NCBI RefSeq assembly: GCF_013423785.1
Contig: NZ_CP058952.1
Location: 2,135,665 to 2,199,664, forward strand
Source of the DNA: Chitinibacter fontanus
GTDB lineage: Bacteria > Pseudomonadota > Gammaproteobacteria > Burkholderiales > Chitinibacteraceae
DNA length: 64,000 nt
Direction of reading: 5' to 3'
The notes beneath the pieces are model-generated. The model saw only the letters and a program-made list of their open reading frames with translations, was not told the DNA's origin and ran no database searches. Below are positions 18,343-29,667 of this stretch, piece after piece (positions within the stretch are counted from its first letter, which is position 1; each line of letters begins with the position of its first letter). The position numbers were made by a program, and so were the translations under genes.

Positions 18343-18373
18343 TCTTTAATTTGATCACTTGGCGGGGCCATAT

Positions 18374-18397
18374 AAAAAAAGCGGCCGAAGCCGCTTG
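18374..18397 (-). terminator. intrinsic terminator of purD
   Basis: On the minus strand AAGCGGC-TTCG-GCCGCTT is followed by a run of T residues, 25 bp beyond the purD stop. Confidence 0.88.
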
Positions 18398-18422
18398 TTT
18401 GAATTTACCCTGAGCTGCGATG

Positions 18423-19697
18423 TTATTTGCGATTAATGGCACGCCACGCGATATCGCTCCGGTATTGCATACCATCAAAATGGATGCCATCCAGAATCTC
18501 ATATGCTCGTTTTTGGGCGATTTTATAGCTATCGCCAAATGCCGTCACACACAGTACGCGGCCGCCGCTGGTAACTGGCTGGCCATCTGCATTCAGTGCC
18601 GTGCCCGCGTGGAATACATGACCGTCTTCCAGTTCGCCCGGCAGGCCAGTAATCACGTCGCCTTTGCGTGGGGTTTCTGGGTAATTAGCTGCCGCCAGTA
18701 CAATGCCTAGTGCTACGCGACGATCCCATTCGCATTCCACTTGATCAAGCGTGCCGTTCACGCCGTGTTCGATCAGCGTGACGAAATCAGATTTCAGACG
18801 CAGCATAATCGGCTGGGTTTCTGGGTCGCCAAAACGGCAGTTAAATTCCAGTGTTTTCAGTGAGCCGTCTTCCGAGACCATCAAGCCGGCGTATAAAAAG
18901 CCGGTGTAAGTGATGCCGTCTTTGGCCATACCTTGCACGGTCGGGATAATGACTTCACGCAATGCTCTGGCATGTATCTCTGGCGTAACCACTGGTGCTG
19001 GGCTGTACGCGCCCATACCCCCGGTGTTCGGGCCTTCGTCAGCATCAAGTAAGCGTTTGTGGTCTTGGCTAGAGGCCATCGCCAACACGTTTTTACCGTC
19101 GACCATGACGATGAAACTGGCTTCTTCGCCGGTCAGAAATTCTTCAATCACCACGCGCGCACCAGCGTCGCCGAGCTTGTTATCGGACAACATCGCATCA
19201 ACCGCGTCATGCGCTTCGGTCAAGGTCATTGCCACAACGACGCCTTTACCCGCCGCCAAGCCATCGGCTTTGATCACAATCGGCGCGCCTTTGGCGTCGA
19301 TGTAGGCGTGCGCTTTGGCTGCATCGGCAAAGGTTTCGTAATCGGCCGTTGGAATGCCGTGGCGTTTCATAAACGCTTTGGCAAAGTCTTTCGATGATTC
19401 AAGTTGTGCGCCGGCTTGCGTTGGACCGAAGATTTTCAGACCCGCAGCGCGGAACGCATCTACTACACCTTGTGATAATGGTGCTTCAGGGCCAACGACG
19501 GTCAGCGCGATGTTTTCGGTCTTGGCAAATTCAACCAAAGCAGGAATGTCAGTGATATTGACGTTAGTGAGGTTTTTGTCGAGTGCGGTACCCGCATTAC
19601 CTGGTGCGACGAATACTTTGGCTGCACGTGGTGATTGTGCCAGTTTCCAGGCCAAAGCATGTTCGCGGCCACCTGAGCCAATGACTAAAATATTCAT
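18423..19697 (-). CDS. purD: phosphoribosylamine--glycine ligase (GARS)
   Basis: 424 residues. N-terminal MNILVIGSGGREHALAWKL is the family hallmark; ATP-grasp motifs include PIVIKADGLAAGKGVVVA and LEFNCRFGDPETQ. It makes glycinamide ribonucleotide in purine synthesis. ATG at 19697 has GGAG eight bases upstream; an in-frame GTG three codons earlier is less likely. Same strand as purH but separated from it by pagP. Confidence 0.97.
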   Translation of the reverse strand: MNILVIGSGGREHALAWKLAQSPRAAKVFVAPGNAGTALDKNLTNVNITDIPALVEFAKTENIALTVVGPEAPLSQGVVDAFRAAGLKIFGPTQAGAQLESSKDFAKAFMKRHGIPTADYETFADAAKAHAYIDAKGAPIVIKADGLAAGKGVVVAMTLTEAHDAVDAMLSDNKLGDAGARVVIEEFLTGEEASFIVMVDGKNVLAMASSQDHKRLLDADEGPNTGGMGAYSPAPVVTPEIHARALREVIIPTVQGMAKDGITYTGFLYAGLMVSEDGSLKTLEFNCRFGDPETQPIMLRLKSDFVTLIEHGVNGTLDQVECEWDRRVALGIVLAAANYPETPRKGDVITGLPGELEDGHVFHAGTALNADGQPVTSGGRVLCVTAFGDSYKIAQKRAYEILDGIHFDGMQYRSDIAWRAINRK

Positions 19698-19752
19698 ATC
19701 GATCACTCCAAATCAGAAAAGCGGGGTCGTGGCTTAAGCCAGTGGCACACGA

Positions 19753-20307
19753 TTAATAATCAAAACGGGAAAACAGAAACAGCACATTGCCGTTATTACG
19801 GCCGCCAGGGATATAGGTGGCATAAAAATTGGTTTTATCGTACTTAAAGCCCAGCATGGGCAATACAAATGGCATCGGCATGTAATTAAAATCAGCATTG
19901 CGGAAGAACACCCCGCCCGTCCAGCCAGCGCCCGCGCGTAATGGGCCCACGACATCCCAATACCACATATAGGCATAACCGGCGTGAATTTGCGGCTCTT
20001 CGTGTGAGTCAGCAAACGCGATGGTATAGATCATTTCTTCGTTTTTGTTGCCGGTAGGGCGGTGATAGCCCAAGCCACCACCATAAGCAAATTCATTGAA
20101 ATTATCGATTTTGTCGGCATCATATTTAGAACGGTTATGCCAGGCGTAGCCAGTTAAATACAGACCGCCGGTCCCTTCATTCCACGTCCCTTTGATGTGC
20201 GAACAGGCGGCATCAAAGCCCCATACCCAACTGTCACAATCAACGGCTTGAGCAGGCAGGGCAAGCGTGGCACATAGTGCCAACAGTGCATACATTTTTT
20301 TGAACAT
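19753..20307 (-). CDS. pagP: lipid A palmitoyltransferase, PagP family
   Basis: 184 residues: signal peptide (MFKKMYALLALCATLALPAQA) then an eight-stranded outer-membrane barrel. Alignment by eye with E. coli PagP finds the catalytic His in GYAWHNRSKYD, the Asp-Ser pair in AFADSHEE, the conserved EFAYGGGLG, and the C-terminal YIPGGRNNGNVLFLF. PagP moves palmitate from phospholipid to lipid A and gives resistance to cationic peptides. Two cysteines near the mature N-terminus (VDCDSW, AACSH) are unusual relative to E. coli PagP and could form a disulfide. It lies 55 bp upstream of purD and 371 bp after purH. Confidence 0.88.
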   Translation of the reverse strand: MFKKMYALLALCATLALPAQAVDCDSWVWGFDAACSHIKGTWNEGTGGLYLTGYAWHNRSKYDADKIDNFNEFAYGGGLGYHRPTGNKNEEMIYTIAFADSHEEPQIHAGYAYMWYWDVVGPLRAGAGWTGGVFFRNADFNYMPMPFVLPMLGFKYDKTNFYATYIPGGRNNGNVLFLFSRFDY

Positions 20308-20678
20308 ACATAGTTTCCATTAAAGGTATATCGATGCAGGGCAATTTGAAATTACGCTGTAGCGATATACATCTAGTTTTTAAGGGTTTCATCTATGACG
20401 GCACGCCTATTTTACTACAGGGCGCATTTGAAACAGGTGACACAAAGTAAAAACTGACACGGGGTGAAATATGAAGCCCGACGAATCGGGCTCCATGCAG
20501 TGCTATTGCTGAGTGAGTGGCATGGCGACAAAGCCAGCGCGGCGCGCAGCCAAGAATGCACATAACAGCAAATCAATTAGCGAGCGAGAGTCGGATGGGC
20601 AAGGCATCGGATTGCGATGTGTACATCAAGTACACGAGCGATCAGATGACGATGTCCAGACGCATCGCAGCCGTGTGT
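20308..20678. other. 371-bp intergenic stretch between purH and pagP
   Basis: No convincing gene. It holds the purH terminator (20471-20492) on the purH side of the pagP promoter region, and a segment 20590-20680 with nested inverted repeats: TGCGATG/CATCGCA around GTGTAC/GTACAC. Small frames on both strands here have no ribosome-binding site and no recognisable product. The pagP promoter must lie in 20308-20460 but I see no strong consensus. Confidence 0.5.
20471..20492 (-). terminator. probable intrinsic terminator downstream of purH
   Basis: AGCCCGA-CGAA-TCGGGCT stem, read on the minus strand as followed by TCATATTTCA, a weak T tract. It lies about 190 bp beyond the purH stop. Confidence 0.5.
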
Positions 20679-22241
20679 TTAGTGACGGAAGTGACGAATG
20701 CCCGTCATCACCATCGCAATGCCGTGTTCATCTGCTGCCGCAATTACTTCTTCATCACGCAATGAGCCACCTGGCTGGATAATCGCCGATACACCGTTTT
20801 CTGCGATCACATCCACGCCGTCACGGAACGGGAAGAAGGCGTCTGATGCCGCGACTGAACCGCGCAATTCCAGACCCGCGCTGCGAGCTTTAATCGCGGC
20901 GATTTTGGTTGAATCCACACGGCTCATTTGGCCCGCGCCAATGCCGAGCGTTTGGCCTTTACCGCAGAATACAATCGCGTTTGATTTAACGAATTTCGCC
21001 ACGTTCCACGCGAACAGCAGGTCTTTCAATTGCTGATCGTTCGGGTGCAGTTTGGTCACGACTTTCAAGTCGGCCAAAGTCAAAGCGTGAACGTCTGGGG
21101 TTTGTACCAGCAAACCACCGCCAACACGTTTCAGATCGAAACGGTTTTCGCCGCTTTCGATGGCCACTTCGAGTACGCGCACGTTTTGTTTTTTCGCCAC
21201 GAGTGCCAGCGCTTCTGGTGTGTAGCCCGGCGCAATCAGTACTTCGAGGAACTGCGCCGAAACAGCTTCAAGTGTGTCAACGTCAACAACCTTGTTAAAC
21301 GCAATAATGCCGCCGAAAGCGCTGGTGGTGTCGGTGGTGAAGGCGGTGCGATACGCGGTATACAAATCTTTCGCAACTGCCACGCCACATGGGTTGGCGT
21401 GTTTTACGATTACACAGGCTGGCTCTTCAAATTGCTTCACGCATTCCCACGCGGCATCCGAGTCGGCGATGTTGTTGTATGACAGCTCTTTGCCTTGGTA
21501 TTGCTTGTAGTTCGCCAAGCTGCCCGCTGCTGGGTCAAGGTCGCGGTAGAACGCAGCCGATTGGTGTGGGTTTTCGCCGTAACGCATGTCTTGCACTTTT
21601 TCGAACTGCAAGTTCAGGCGGGTTGGGTAAGCCGCTTTTTCGCCGTCGGCAGTCAAAGCAGTTAGGTAGTTAGAAATCGCGCCATCGTAAGCCGCAGTGT
21701 GGCTGAAGGCTTTTTTCGCCAAGTTTTTGCGCGTTGCCAAAGTCAGAGCACCGTCGTTGGCTTGCATTTCAGCGATCAAATCGCTGTAGTCGGCTGCGTC
21801 AGTGACGATGGCGACGTGAGCGTGGTTTTTCGCAGCTGAGCGCACCATCGCTGGGCCGCCGATGTCGATGTTTTCGATTGCATCTTCGTAGCTGCAGTTT
21901 GGCTTGGCGATGGTCGCTTCGAATGGGTACAAGTTCACGCACACCAAATCGATATTGCCGATGCCGTGCTCTTTCATCGTGTCAACGTGGCTGTCCAAAT
22001 CGCGACGGCCCAAGATGCCGCCGTGGATTTTTGGGTGCAGCGTTTTTACGCGGCCGTCGAGCATTTCAGGAAAGCCAGTGTAATCTGCCACTTCGATTAC
22101 CGGAACGCCGTTGTCGGCGAACAATTTAGCGGTACCGCCCGTTGAGAGAATTTCAACGCCTTGCGCAGCCAGCGCTTGGGCAAATTCAAGAACACCAGTT
22201 TTGTCAGATACGCTAATTAGCGCACGAGTGATTTTGCTCAT
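20679..22241 (-). CDS. purH: bifunctional AICAR transformylase/IMP cyclohydrolase
   Basis: 520 residues. The N-terminal IMP cyclohydrolase (MGS-like) domain begins [17 protein letters not shown] with [11 protein letters not shown]; the transformylase part has KHANPCGVA and ends [14 protein letters not shown]. It carries out the last two steps of IMP synthesis. ATG at 22241 has AGGAAAG upstream. It follows fis (48 bp away) and dusB on the same strand, a grouping seen in other betaproteobacteria. Confidence 0.97.
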   Translation of the reverse strand: MSKITRALISVSDKTGVLEFAQALAAQGVEILSTGGTAKLFADNGVPVIEVADYTGFPEMLDGRVKTLHPKIHGGILGRRDLDSHVDTMKEHGIGNIDLVCVNLYPFEATIAKPNCSYEDAIENIDIGGPAMVRSAAKNHAHVAIVTDAADYSDLIAEMQANDGALTLATRKNLAKKAFSHTAAYDGAISNYLTALTADGEKAAYPTRLNLQFEKVQDMRYGENPHQSAAFYRDLDPAAGSLANYKQYQGKELSYNNIADSDAAWECVKQFEEPACVIVKHANPCGVAVAKDLYTAYRTAFTTDTTSAFGGIIAFNKVVDVDTLEAVSAQFLEVLIAPGYTPEALALVAKKQNVRVLEVAIESGENRFDLKRVGGGLLVQTPDVHALTLADLKVVTKLHPNDQQLKDLLFAWNVAKFVKSNAIVFCGKGQTLGIGAGQMSRVDSTKIAAIKARSAGLELRGSVAASDAFFPFRDGVDVIAENGVSAIIQPGGSLRDEEVIAAADEHGIAMVMTGIRHFRH

Positions 22242-22288
22242 CGTCTTTCCTAAAAAGATCAAACTACTTAAAAAAGGCGATTTACTAA

Positions 22289-22528
22289 TTAAAGTAAATC
22301 GTAGGTCTGTAATTTTTTGCGCAGGGTATTGCGGTTAATGCCCAGCATTTCTGCGGCTTGGGTTTGATTACCCCCAACCCGTTCCAGTACTTCGATCAAT
22401 AATGGCTTTTCCATGCGGCCTAGTACCATGTCGTACAGGGCGCTAGGTGGTTCGCCATCAAGATCGTTGAAGTATTGCGCCAGCGATTCTTTAATCGCGA
22501 TTGCAATCACATCGGTGGATGCATTCAT
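22289..22528 (-). CDS. fis: Fis family nucleoid-associated DNA-binding protein
   Basis: 79 residues, shorter than enterobacterial Fis (98) but normal for betaproteobacterial members. The C-terminal helix-turn-helix reads [22 protein letters not shown], the Fis/NtrC-type HTH. Fis bends DNA and activates rRNA, tRNA and other growth-linked promoters. It lies 20 bp after dusB, the conserved dusB-fis operon. Confidence 0.94.
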   Translation of the reverse strand: MNASTDVIAIAIKESLAQYFNDLDGEPPSALYDMVLGRMEKPLLIEVLERVGGNQTQAAEMLGINRNTLRKKLQTYDLL

Positions 22529-22548
22529 AAAACTTCCTATTTTTGTTT

Positions 22549-23577
22549 TTATTGCGCGTTGAGCGCGCCTTGATGTTGCAAATCTGAGTTGTATTGCAAT
22601 CGGTCACCAAACTGCAGCAAATGGTCAAAAAACTGGCGGGTAAAAGCCGCTTGCCCCGCGGTGCTGTCCTCGGCATACATCGCCTGCCGAAATTCATTAC
22701 TGCCGTGTAGGCCTTTGGTGTACCAAGCGATATGCTTGCGGGCGATGCGACAGCCCGAGTATTCACCGTAAAAGGCATATAAATCGTCTAAGTGCCCAAG
22801 GAGTACATCGCGAATTTCAGTGACTTGCGGCGCGGGGAGTTCTTCACCCGTGGCAAGGTAGTGCGAAATTTCGCGGAAAATCCACGGGCGGCCTTGCGCT
22901 GCGCGGCCGATCATAATGGCGTCTGCACCGGTGGTGCTGAGGACATGCGCCGCTTTTTGCGGGCTATCGATGTCGCCGTTGGCGATCACCGGAATTGAAA
23001 TTGTATTTTTGACGGCGCGAATGAGCTCATAGCGCGCGTTGCCGTTGTACATGTCTTCGCGTGTGCGGCCATGAATCGCCAGCGCGGCAATGCCAGCTTG
23101 CTCGGCACGTTGGGCGACACGGATGATATTTTCAGCGCCATTGGCAAAGCCAAGCCGCGTTTTGAGTGTAACGGGGACTTCAACCGCATCGACTACAGCG
23201 TCGAGAATTTCGCCCACCAGCTTTTCATCTTGCAATAGCGCCGAGCCGGCGAGCTTATTGCAGACCTTTTTGACTGGGCAGCCCATATTGATGTCGATAA
23301 TCTGCGCGCCATTGGCGACTTGGTAGCGCGCGGCTTCAGCGAGCGCAGCGGGATCAGAGCCCGCAATTTGCGCCGAAATCGGCGCGAGTTCGCCGTCAAA
23401 ATTGGCGCGATTGAGTGATTTTTTTGCCGCACGCAGTGATTGATCGCTGGTGATCATTTCCGAAACAGCATGACCCGCGCCAAACTTTTTGCAAAGCTGG
23501 CGAAATGGCTTATCTGTCACCCCCGCCATCGGCGCGACGATCAGATTATTTTTGAGCTGATAGGGGCCAATTTGCAT
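22549..23577 (-). CDS. dusB: tRNA-dihydrouridine synthase B
   Basis: 342 residues. TIM-barrel flavoenzyme with VAPMAGVTDKPFRQL, the motif INMGCPVKKVCNKLAGSAL containing the catalytic Cys region, and IHGRTREDMYNG. It reduces uridines in the tRNA D-loop using FMN and NADPH. ATG at 23577 is used, though its ribosome-binding site is weak; a TTG six codons earlier is in frame. First gene of the dusB-fis operon and divergent from hemF. Confidence 0.95.
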   Translation of the reverse strand: MQIGPYQLKNNLIVAPMAGVTDKPFRQLCKKFGAGHAVSEMITSDQSLRAAKKSLNRANFDGELAPISAQIAGSDPAALAEAARYQVANGAQIIDINMGCPVKKVCNKLAGSALLQDEKLVGEILDAVVDAVEVPVTLKTRLGFANGAENIIRVAQRAEQAGIAALAIHGRTREDMYNGNARYELIRAVKNTISIPVIANGDIDSPQKAAHVLSTTGADAIMIGRAAQGRPWIFREISHYLATGEELPAPQVTEIRDVLLGHLDDLYAFYGEYSGCRIARKHIAWYTKGLHGSNEFRQAMYAEDSTAGQAAFTRQFFDHLLQFGDRLQYNSDLQHQGALNAQ

Positions 23578-23870
23578 AGTCGGGGTGCACAACAAAACGT
23601 CAGGAAAGAAGCATCTTTCGGGCCGATTTATCGGGCGCTATTCACAGGGAAATCAGGGAAGGCGCGGATTGTACCGTCTGACTAAAAAATAGGCAATCAG
23701 AAAGAAGGGGTATTCAAAATACTAAGCATGGTATGGTGATGCGGGCTAAATCGGGGTTTGATTTGCGAGCGATACGGGGCTTCATTTTTTTGTACAACAG
23801 CACAAGGCTGGAGCGCAAACGAGGCGGCAGGTATGATGCAGCCACTTTGCTTGTTGCCTAGGATGACGCT

Positions 23871-24779
23871 ATGAATATCACTGCCGTGAAAGACTATTTG
23901 CTGACCTTGCAGCAAAACATTGTGGCCACGCTGGAAAATCTGGATGGCCAGTGCTTTCGCACCGATAGCTGGAATCGCCCCGAAGGCGGCGGTGGGATTA
24001 GTCGTTTAATCGAAGGCGGCAATCTATTTGAGCGTGGTGGAGTGAATTTCTCGCATGTGATGGGTGCACAACTGCCGCCATCGGCCAGCGCGCATCGCCC
24101 TGAATTGGCGGGCCGCGCGTGGGAAGCGATGGGGGTGTCACTGGTGCTGCACCCGCGCAATCCCTATATCCCAACCGTGCATATGAATGTGCGCTTTTTC
24201 ATCGCCAAGCCTGCTGAAGGCAGTGATGCTGAACCGGTGTTTTGGTTTGGTGGTGGTATGGATTTAACCCCATATTACGGTCACGTAGAAGATGCGAAAC
24301 ATTTCCATCAAAGCTGCAAAGACGCACTCGAGCCGTTTGGTGACGAGCTGTACCCGAAATTCAAAGATTGGTGCGATAAATATTTCTTCCTCAAGCATCG
24401 CAATGAAGCACGGGGTGTGGGCGGTATTTTCTTTGACGATTTTTCTGAGTTGGGTTTTGATGGCTCGCTCGCGATGATGCAGTCGGTGGGCGATGCATTT
24501 TTAAAAGCCTATACGCCGATTGTTGAGCGTCGGCGCGATTGTGAATACGGCGAGCGCGAACGCGATTGGCAGGCTTACCGCCGTGGCCGTTACGTCGAAT
24601 TTAATCTGGTGTGGGACCGCGGAACACTGTTTGGTCTGCAATCGGGCGGGCGTACCGAATCTATCCTGATGTCGATGCCCCCGGTGGCTAACTGGCGCTA
24701 TGATTATCACCCCGAAGCAGGTAGCCCTGAGGCAGCGTTGTACAGCGATTTTCTGCCGCATCGCGACTGGCTGGTCTAA
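23871..24779 (+). CDS. hemF: oxygen-dependent coproporphyrinogen III oxidase
   Basis: 302 residues with the family signatures [36 protein letters not shown], and [20 protein letters not shown]. It converts coproporphyrinogen III to protoporphyrinogen IX with O2. Stands alone, divergent from dusB; about 240 bp separates it from gltB. ATG at 23871 follows AGGATGACGCT. Confidence 0.97.
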   Translation: MNITAVKDYLLTLQQNIVATLENLDGQCFRTDSWNRPEGGGGISRLIEGGNLFERGGVNFSHVMGAQLPPSASAHRPELAGRAWEAMGVSLVLHPRNPYIPTVHMNVRFFIAKPAEGSDAEPVFWFGGGMDLTPYYGHVEDAKHFHQSCKDALEPFGDELYPKFKDWCDKYFFLKHRNEARGVGGIFFDDFSELGFDGSLAMMQSVGDAFLKAYTPIVERRRDCEYGERERDWQAYRRGRYVEFNLVWDRGTLFGLQSGGRTESILMSMPPVANWRYDYHPEAGSPEAALYSDFLPHRDWLV

Positions 24780-25020
24780 GCTACGCGCAATCTGATCTTG
24801 GTGTTGATGATTTATACGACATGAGCGCCATTTTTATCCGCTGAATTGATCTGGCAGAGCCGCTTTTCCTGCAAATTGGCTCTGACTTGGATTAAATTTT
24901 CGTGAATTTCCCTAATTGACTTCCCAACTTTCTGGCAAACTGCTTTTCTACTGACGATAGTGTTGCGAGTGGCACGTCTACCGAGGATGTGCATAGTGAC
25001 TGCAGAGAGGAAACGAGCGG

Positions 25021-28000
25021 ATGTTAGAACAGCGACCAGACGCGCAGGGCATGTATGACCCGGCGAACGAACACGATGCCTGTGGTGTGGGCTTTGTAGC
25101 CCATATCAAAGGTCAAAAAAGCCATAGCATTATCGAGCAAGGCTTACAAATTCTAAAAAACATCGATCACCGTGGCGCCGTTGGTGCTGACGCATTGGCG
25201 GGCGATGGTGCAGGTATCTTAATCCAGATCCCTGATGCGTTGCTGCGCAGAGAAATGCTCACCCAGGGTATTGTCTTGCCGCCCGTCGGCGACTATGGCG
25301 TGGCGATGTGTTTTCTGCCGCAAGAGCCTGCCGCCCGTGCTGCCTGTGAAGAAGAAATCGAGCGCGCGGCCCGTGCGGAAAAGCAAGTCGTTTTAGGCTG
25401 GCGCGATGTGCCGGTGAATCGCGAAATGCCGATGTCACCGCTGATTAAAGCCACTGAGCCAGTGATTCGTCAGTTGTTTATTGGTCGCGGTAACGATGTA
25501 CTCGTTACCGATGCGCTAGAGCGCAAACTCTACATTATCCGCAAACGCGCTTCGCACGCGATTCGCGCACTGAAACTCAAACACGGCGGCGAGTATTACA
25601 TTCCGTCTTGCTCGGCACGTACGCTGAACTACAAAGGCTTGCTGCTCGCTGATCAAGTGGGTGAGTACTACCTCGATCTGCAAGACCCTGCCTGTATCTC
25701 TGCGCTGGCCTTGGTGCATCAACGCTTCTCGACCAATACGTTCCCAACTTGGGATTTGGCGCATCCATTCCGCTATATCGCACACAACGGCGAGATCAAT
25801 ACACTGCGCGGCAATGTGAACTGGATTCGTGCCCGTGAGAAAGCGATTAGCTCGCCTGTGCTCGGCAAAGATATCGATAAAATCTGGCCGCTGATTTATC
25901 CAAATCAGTCTGACTCGGCATCATTTGATAATGCGCTCGAATTGTTGGTGATGGGAGGTTATTCACTCGCGCAAGCGATGATGATGATGATCCCTGAAGC
26001 GTGGGAAAAGAACGGCGAAATGGACGAAAAACGTCGCGCCTTCTACGAATACCACGCTGCAATGATGGAGCCATGGGATGGCCCAGCCGCCGTGGCGTTC
26101 ACCGATGGTCGCCAGATCGGCGCGACGCTCGACCGTAATGGCCTGCGTCCAGCACGTTATCTCGTCACGAACGACGATCTGGTCGTGATGGCATCTGAAT
26201 CTGGCGTATTGCCCATTTCAGAAGATCGCATCAATAAAAAATGGCGCCTACAACCGGGCAAAATGTTCCTGATCGACTTGGAACAAGGCCGGATTATTGA
26301 CGACAAAGAGCTGAAAGACAGCCTCTCGAATGCTAAGCCCTACCGCGAATGGATTGAGAAAATTCGCGTTAAGCTCGACGATATCGAATCTGAAGATGTC
26401 GCTAGCGCGCAACCAGCAAGTAATTTGCTCGATTTGCAGCAAGCGTTTGGCTACACGCAAGAAGACATCAAATTTATTCTTGAGCCAATGGCCAAGAGTG
26501 GCGAAGAGCCCACCGGCTCGATGGGCAACGACGCGTCGTTGACCGTGCTGTCGCGCAAAGACAAGCCGCTATACAACTACTTTAAGCAGTTGTTCGCGCA
26601 GGTGACCAATCCGCCAATCGACCCGATTCGCGAAGATATGGTGATGTCGCTGGTGTCCTTCATCGGCCCGAAACCGAACCTGCTCGGCACGACCGATATC
26701 AACCCACCAATTCGTCTGGAAGTGGCGCAGCCAATTTTAAGCACTAAGCAGTTCGAAAAAATCCGCAATATCGGCCAATACACCAGCGGTAAGTTCTACT
26801 CGCACGAACTCGATATTTGTTACCCAGCGGCGTGGGGCAAAAACGGCGTTGAAGCGCGTTTGGCCTCGCTCGTGGCTGAAGCAGAAGATGCCGTGAAATC
26901 CGGCGCAAATATCCTGATAGTGTCAGATCGCAAAATGGACGCTGAACACGTGGCGATCCCTGCGCTGCTGGCGACTTCTGCGGTGCATCAGCATCTGGTG
27001 AAACGCGGCCTGCGTACTAGCACCGGTTTGGTGGTTGAAACTGGCTCGGCGCGTGAAACGCACCACTTTGCCTTACTCGGCGGCTACGGTGCAGAAGCGG
27101 TGTACCCATACCTGACGCTCGCGACCTTGGCTGATTTGGCCGACGGGGATGCTGAACTGGCGAGCAAATACCAGAAAAACTTCATCAAAGGCGTCGGCAA
27201 AGGCTTGCTCAAAGTGATGTCGAAGATGGGTATTTCGACGTATATGTCCTACACCGGCGCGCAGATTTTCGAGGCGATCGGTCTACAAAAAGCCTTCGTG
27301 AAGAAATACTTCACCGGCACAGCGAGCAATGTCGAGGGTATCGGCCTGTTTGAAGTGGCCGAAGAAGCGGTGCGTTTGCATACCGCAGCGTTTGGTAGCG
27401 ACCCAGTGCTGGCCAATATGCTCGACGCAGGTGGTGAATATGCCTTCCGTACGCGCGGCGAAGATCATTTGTGGACGCCAGATTCGATTGCCAAGCTGCA
27501 ACACGCAACGCGCAGCAATTCGTACTCAACGTACAAAGAATACGCCGCGCTGATTAACGATCAGAGCAAACGTCACCTGACTTTGCGTGGCTTGTTTGAG
27601 ATTAAATCGGCTGGCGCGCCAGTGCCGCTGGAAGAAGTTGAATCAGCTGCTGACATTGTGAAACGCTTTGCCACTGGCGCGATGTCGCTTGGTTCGATTT
27701 CTACCGAAGCACATTCAACGCTGGCGATTGCGATGAACCGCATTGGCGGCAAATCGAATACTGGTGAAGGTGGTGAAGACGCGACTCGTTTTAAACCGCT
27801 GCAAGCAGGTCAAACATTGTCGGAAGTGATCGGTAAAAACCGCATTGAGCGCGACTATACGTTTAAAGAGGGCGATAGCCTGCGCTCAGCGATTAAGCAG
27901 GTTGCTTCAGGTCGCTTTGGGGTGACGACTGAATACCTAGTTAATGCCGATCAAATCCAGATCAAGATGGCGCAAGGTGCAAAACCGGGTGAAGGCGGTC

Positions 28001-29667
28001 AATTGCCTGGTCATAAGGTTTCCGAATACATCGGTAAATTGCGTCACTCTGTACCGGGTGTTGGCCTGATTTCGCCGCCGCCACATCACGATATTTACTC
28101 GATCGAAGACTTGGCGCAGCTGATTCACGACTTGAAAAACGTCAACCCTGTTGCCTCAATTTCGGTCAAGCTGGTTGCCGAAGTCGGTGTGGGCACGGTG
28201 GCCGCAGGTGTTTCCAAGGCTAAAGCTGATCACTTGGTGATTGCGGGTCATGATGGCGGTACAGGCGCTTCGCCACAATCGTCGATCAAACACGCTGGCG
28301 GGCCGTGGGAACTCGGTTTGGCTGAAACCCAGCAAACGCTGGTGCTGAATAAGCTACGCGGCCGGATTCGCGTGCAGGTTGATGGCCAAATGAAAACCGG
28401 TCGAGACGTCGTGATTGGCGCACTGCTCGGTGCCGATGAGTTTGGCTTTGCGACTGCGCCGCTGGTGGTTGAGGGTTGTATCATGATGCGCAAGTGTCAC
28501 CTCAATACCTGCCCAGTCGGCGTGGCGACACAAGATCCAGTGTTGCGTCAGCGCTTCTCAGGTCAGCCTGAGCATGTGGTGAATTACTTCTTCTTTGTGG
28601 CCGAAGAAGCGCGCCAAATCATGGCGCAAATGGGGATTCGCAAGTTTGACGATCTGATTGGCCGCTCTGATCTGCTCGACAAACAAGCTGGTGTTGAGCA
28701 CTGGAAAGCCAAGGGCCTCGATTTTAGCAAGATTTTCTACCAGCCAAGCGCACCGGCTGAGGTGGCTCGCCTGCATGCTGAAGTGCAAGACCACGGCCTG
28801 AATAAAGCACTAGACCAAGAGCTGATCAAACAAGCTGCGCCAGCGCTGGAGCGTGGTGAAGTAACGCAAATCAGCCAGCCAGTGAAAAACATCAACCGTA
28901 CCGTGGGTGCGATGCTGTCCGGTGAAGTGGCGCGTCGTTATGGCCATGCTGGTTTGCCGGAAGATACGCTACGTATCGCGCTGCAAGGCACGGCAGGTCA
29001 GAGCTTCGGGGCATTCCTCGCCCGGGGTATCACGATTACGCTGACTGGCGAAGGCAACGATTACGTCGGTAAAGGCTTGTCGGGTGGCCGAATTGTGATT
29101 CGCCCCAATGCGAGCTTTGTCGGTAAAACGTGGGAAAACATCATTGTTGGCAATACCGTGCTGTTTGGCGCGATCGCGGGTGAAGCGTTCTTTGCTGGTG
29201 TCGGCGGCGAGCGTTTCGCGGTGCGAAACTCAGGTGCGACAGCGGTCGTGGAAGGCCTAGGTGACCATGGTTGTGAATACATGACCGGTGGCACTGTCGT
29301 GGTGCTGGGCAACACGGGACGCAACTTCGCTGCAGGTATGTCAGGTGGTATTGCATACGTTTACGATCCAGAAGGTCTATTTGCGGGTCGCTGCAATATG
29401 GCGCAAGTGGCGCTGGAGCAGGTTGTGGCGAGCGAAACCCAAGAGCAACCATTCCACAATGGCGTGGCGGATGAAGTGCAACTGAAAGCCTTGATCGAAA
29501 AACACGCGGCCTTAACCGGCAGCGTCCGCGCCGCCGAGATTCTGGCAGGTTGGCCAGCAAGCCGCGCCGCTTTCGTCAAAGTATTCCCGAACGAATATCG
29601 CCGTGCATTGAAGGAAATGGCTGCAGCAAATACCGTGAACGCCGCAGCGCAGAAGGAGATCGCATAA
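25021..29667 (+). CDS. gltB: glutamate synthase (NADPH) large subunit, first copy
   Basis: 1548 residues. Class II glutaminase domain with nucleophile Cys21 (HDACGVGF) after a short propeptide; central and FMN-binding synthase domain with GARSN-equivalent [12 protein letters not shown] and [12 protein letters not shown]; 3Fe-4S cysteines in [16 protein letters not shown]-terminal GXGXG domain with repeated GG units. It makes two glutamates from glutamine and 2-oxoglutarate. The sequence differs clearly from the second large subunit at 33467-37915. Stop overlaps the gltD start by one base (TAATG). The start at 25021 follows GAGAGGAAACGAGCGG. Confidence 0.97.
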   Translation: MLEQRPDAQGMYDPANEHDACGVGFVAHIKGQKSHSIIEQGLQILKNIDHRGAVGADALAGDGAGILIQIPDALLRREMLTQGIVLPPVGDYGVAMCFLPQEPAARAACEEEIERAARAEKQVVLGWRDVPVNREMPMSPLIKATEPVIRQLFIGRGNDVLVTDALERKLYIIRKRASHAIRALKLKHGGEYYIPSCSARTLNYKGLLLADQVGEYYLDLQDPACISALALVHQRFSTNTFPTWDLAHPFRYIAHNGEINTLRGNVNWIRAREKAISSPVLGKDIDKIWPLIYPNQSDSASFDNALELLVMGGYSLAQAMMMMIPEAWEKNGEMDEKRRAFYEYHAAMMEPWDGPAAVAFTDGRQIGATLDRNGLRPARYLVTNDDLVVMASESGVLPISEDRINKKWRLQPGKMFLIDLEQGRIIDDKELKDSLSNAKPYREWIEKIRVKLDDIESEDVASAQPASNLLDLQQAFGYTQEDIKFILEPMAKSGEEPTGSMGNDASLTVLSRKDKPLYNYFKQLFAQVTNPPIDPIREDMVMSLVSFIGPKPNLLGTTDINPPIRLEVAQPILSTKQFEKIRNIGQYTSGKFYSHELDICYPAAWGKNGVEARLASLVAEAEDAVKSGANILIVSDRKMDAEHVAIPALLATSAVHQHLVKRGLRTSTGLVVETGSARETHHFALLGGYGAEAVYPYLTLATLADLADGDAELASKYQKNFIKGVGKGLLKVMSKMGISTYMSYTGAQIFEAIGLQKAFVKKYFTGTASNVEGIGLFEVAEEAVRLHTAAFGSDPVLANMLDAGGEYAFRTRGEDHLWTPDSIAKLQHATRSNSYSTYKEYAALINDQSKRHLTLRGLFEIKSAGAPVPLEEVESAADIVKRFATGAMSLGSISTEAHSTLAIAMNRIGGKSNTGEGGEDATRFKPLQAGQTLSEVIGKNRIERDYTFKEGDSLRSAIKQVASGRFGVTTEYLVNADQIQIKMAQGAKPGEGGQLPGHKVSEYIGKLRHSVPGVGLISPPPHHDIYSIEDLAQLIHDLKNVNPVASISVKLVAEVGVGTVAAGVSKAKADHLVIAGHDGGTGASPQSSIKHAGGPWELGLAETQQTLVLNKLRGRIRVQVDGQMKTGRDVVIGALLGADEFGFATAPLVVEGCIMMRKCHLNTCPVGVATQDPVLRQRFSGQPEHVVNYFFFVAEEARQIMAQMGIRKFDDLIGRSDLLDKQAGVEHWKAKGLDFSKIFYQPSAPAEVARLHAEVQDHGLNKALDQELIKQAAPALERGEVTQISQPVKNINRTVGAMLSGEVARRYGHAGLPEDTLRIALQGTAGQSFGAFLARGITITLTGEGNDYVGKGLSGGRIVIRPNASFVGKTWENIIVGNTVLFGAIAGEAFFAGVGGERFAVRNSGATAVVEGLGDHGCEYMTGGTVVVLGNTGRNFAAGMSGGIAYVYDPEGLFAGRCNMAQVALEQVVASETQEQPFHNGVADEVQLKALIEKHAALTGSVRAAEILAGWPASRAAFVKVFPNEYRRALKEMAAANTVNAAAQKEIA

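Noticed and set aside
20513..20782. Plus-strand frame overlapping the end of purH
   Set aside because: No ribosome-binding site, overlaps a certain gene, and no recognisable domain.
24812..24994. 60-residue minus-strand frame between hemF and gltB
   Set aside because: No ribosome-binding site or family features; the stretch more likely holds the gltB promoter and leader.
29550..29666. Upstream extension of gltD inside gltB
   Set aside because: The conserved N-terminus begins at the TAATG overlap at 29667, with a good ribosome-binding site.
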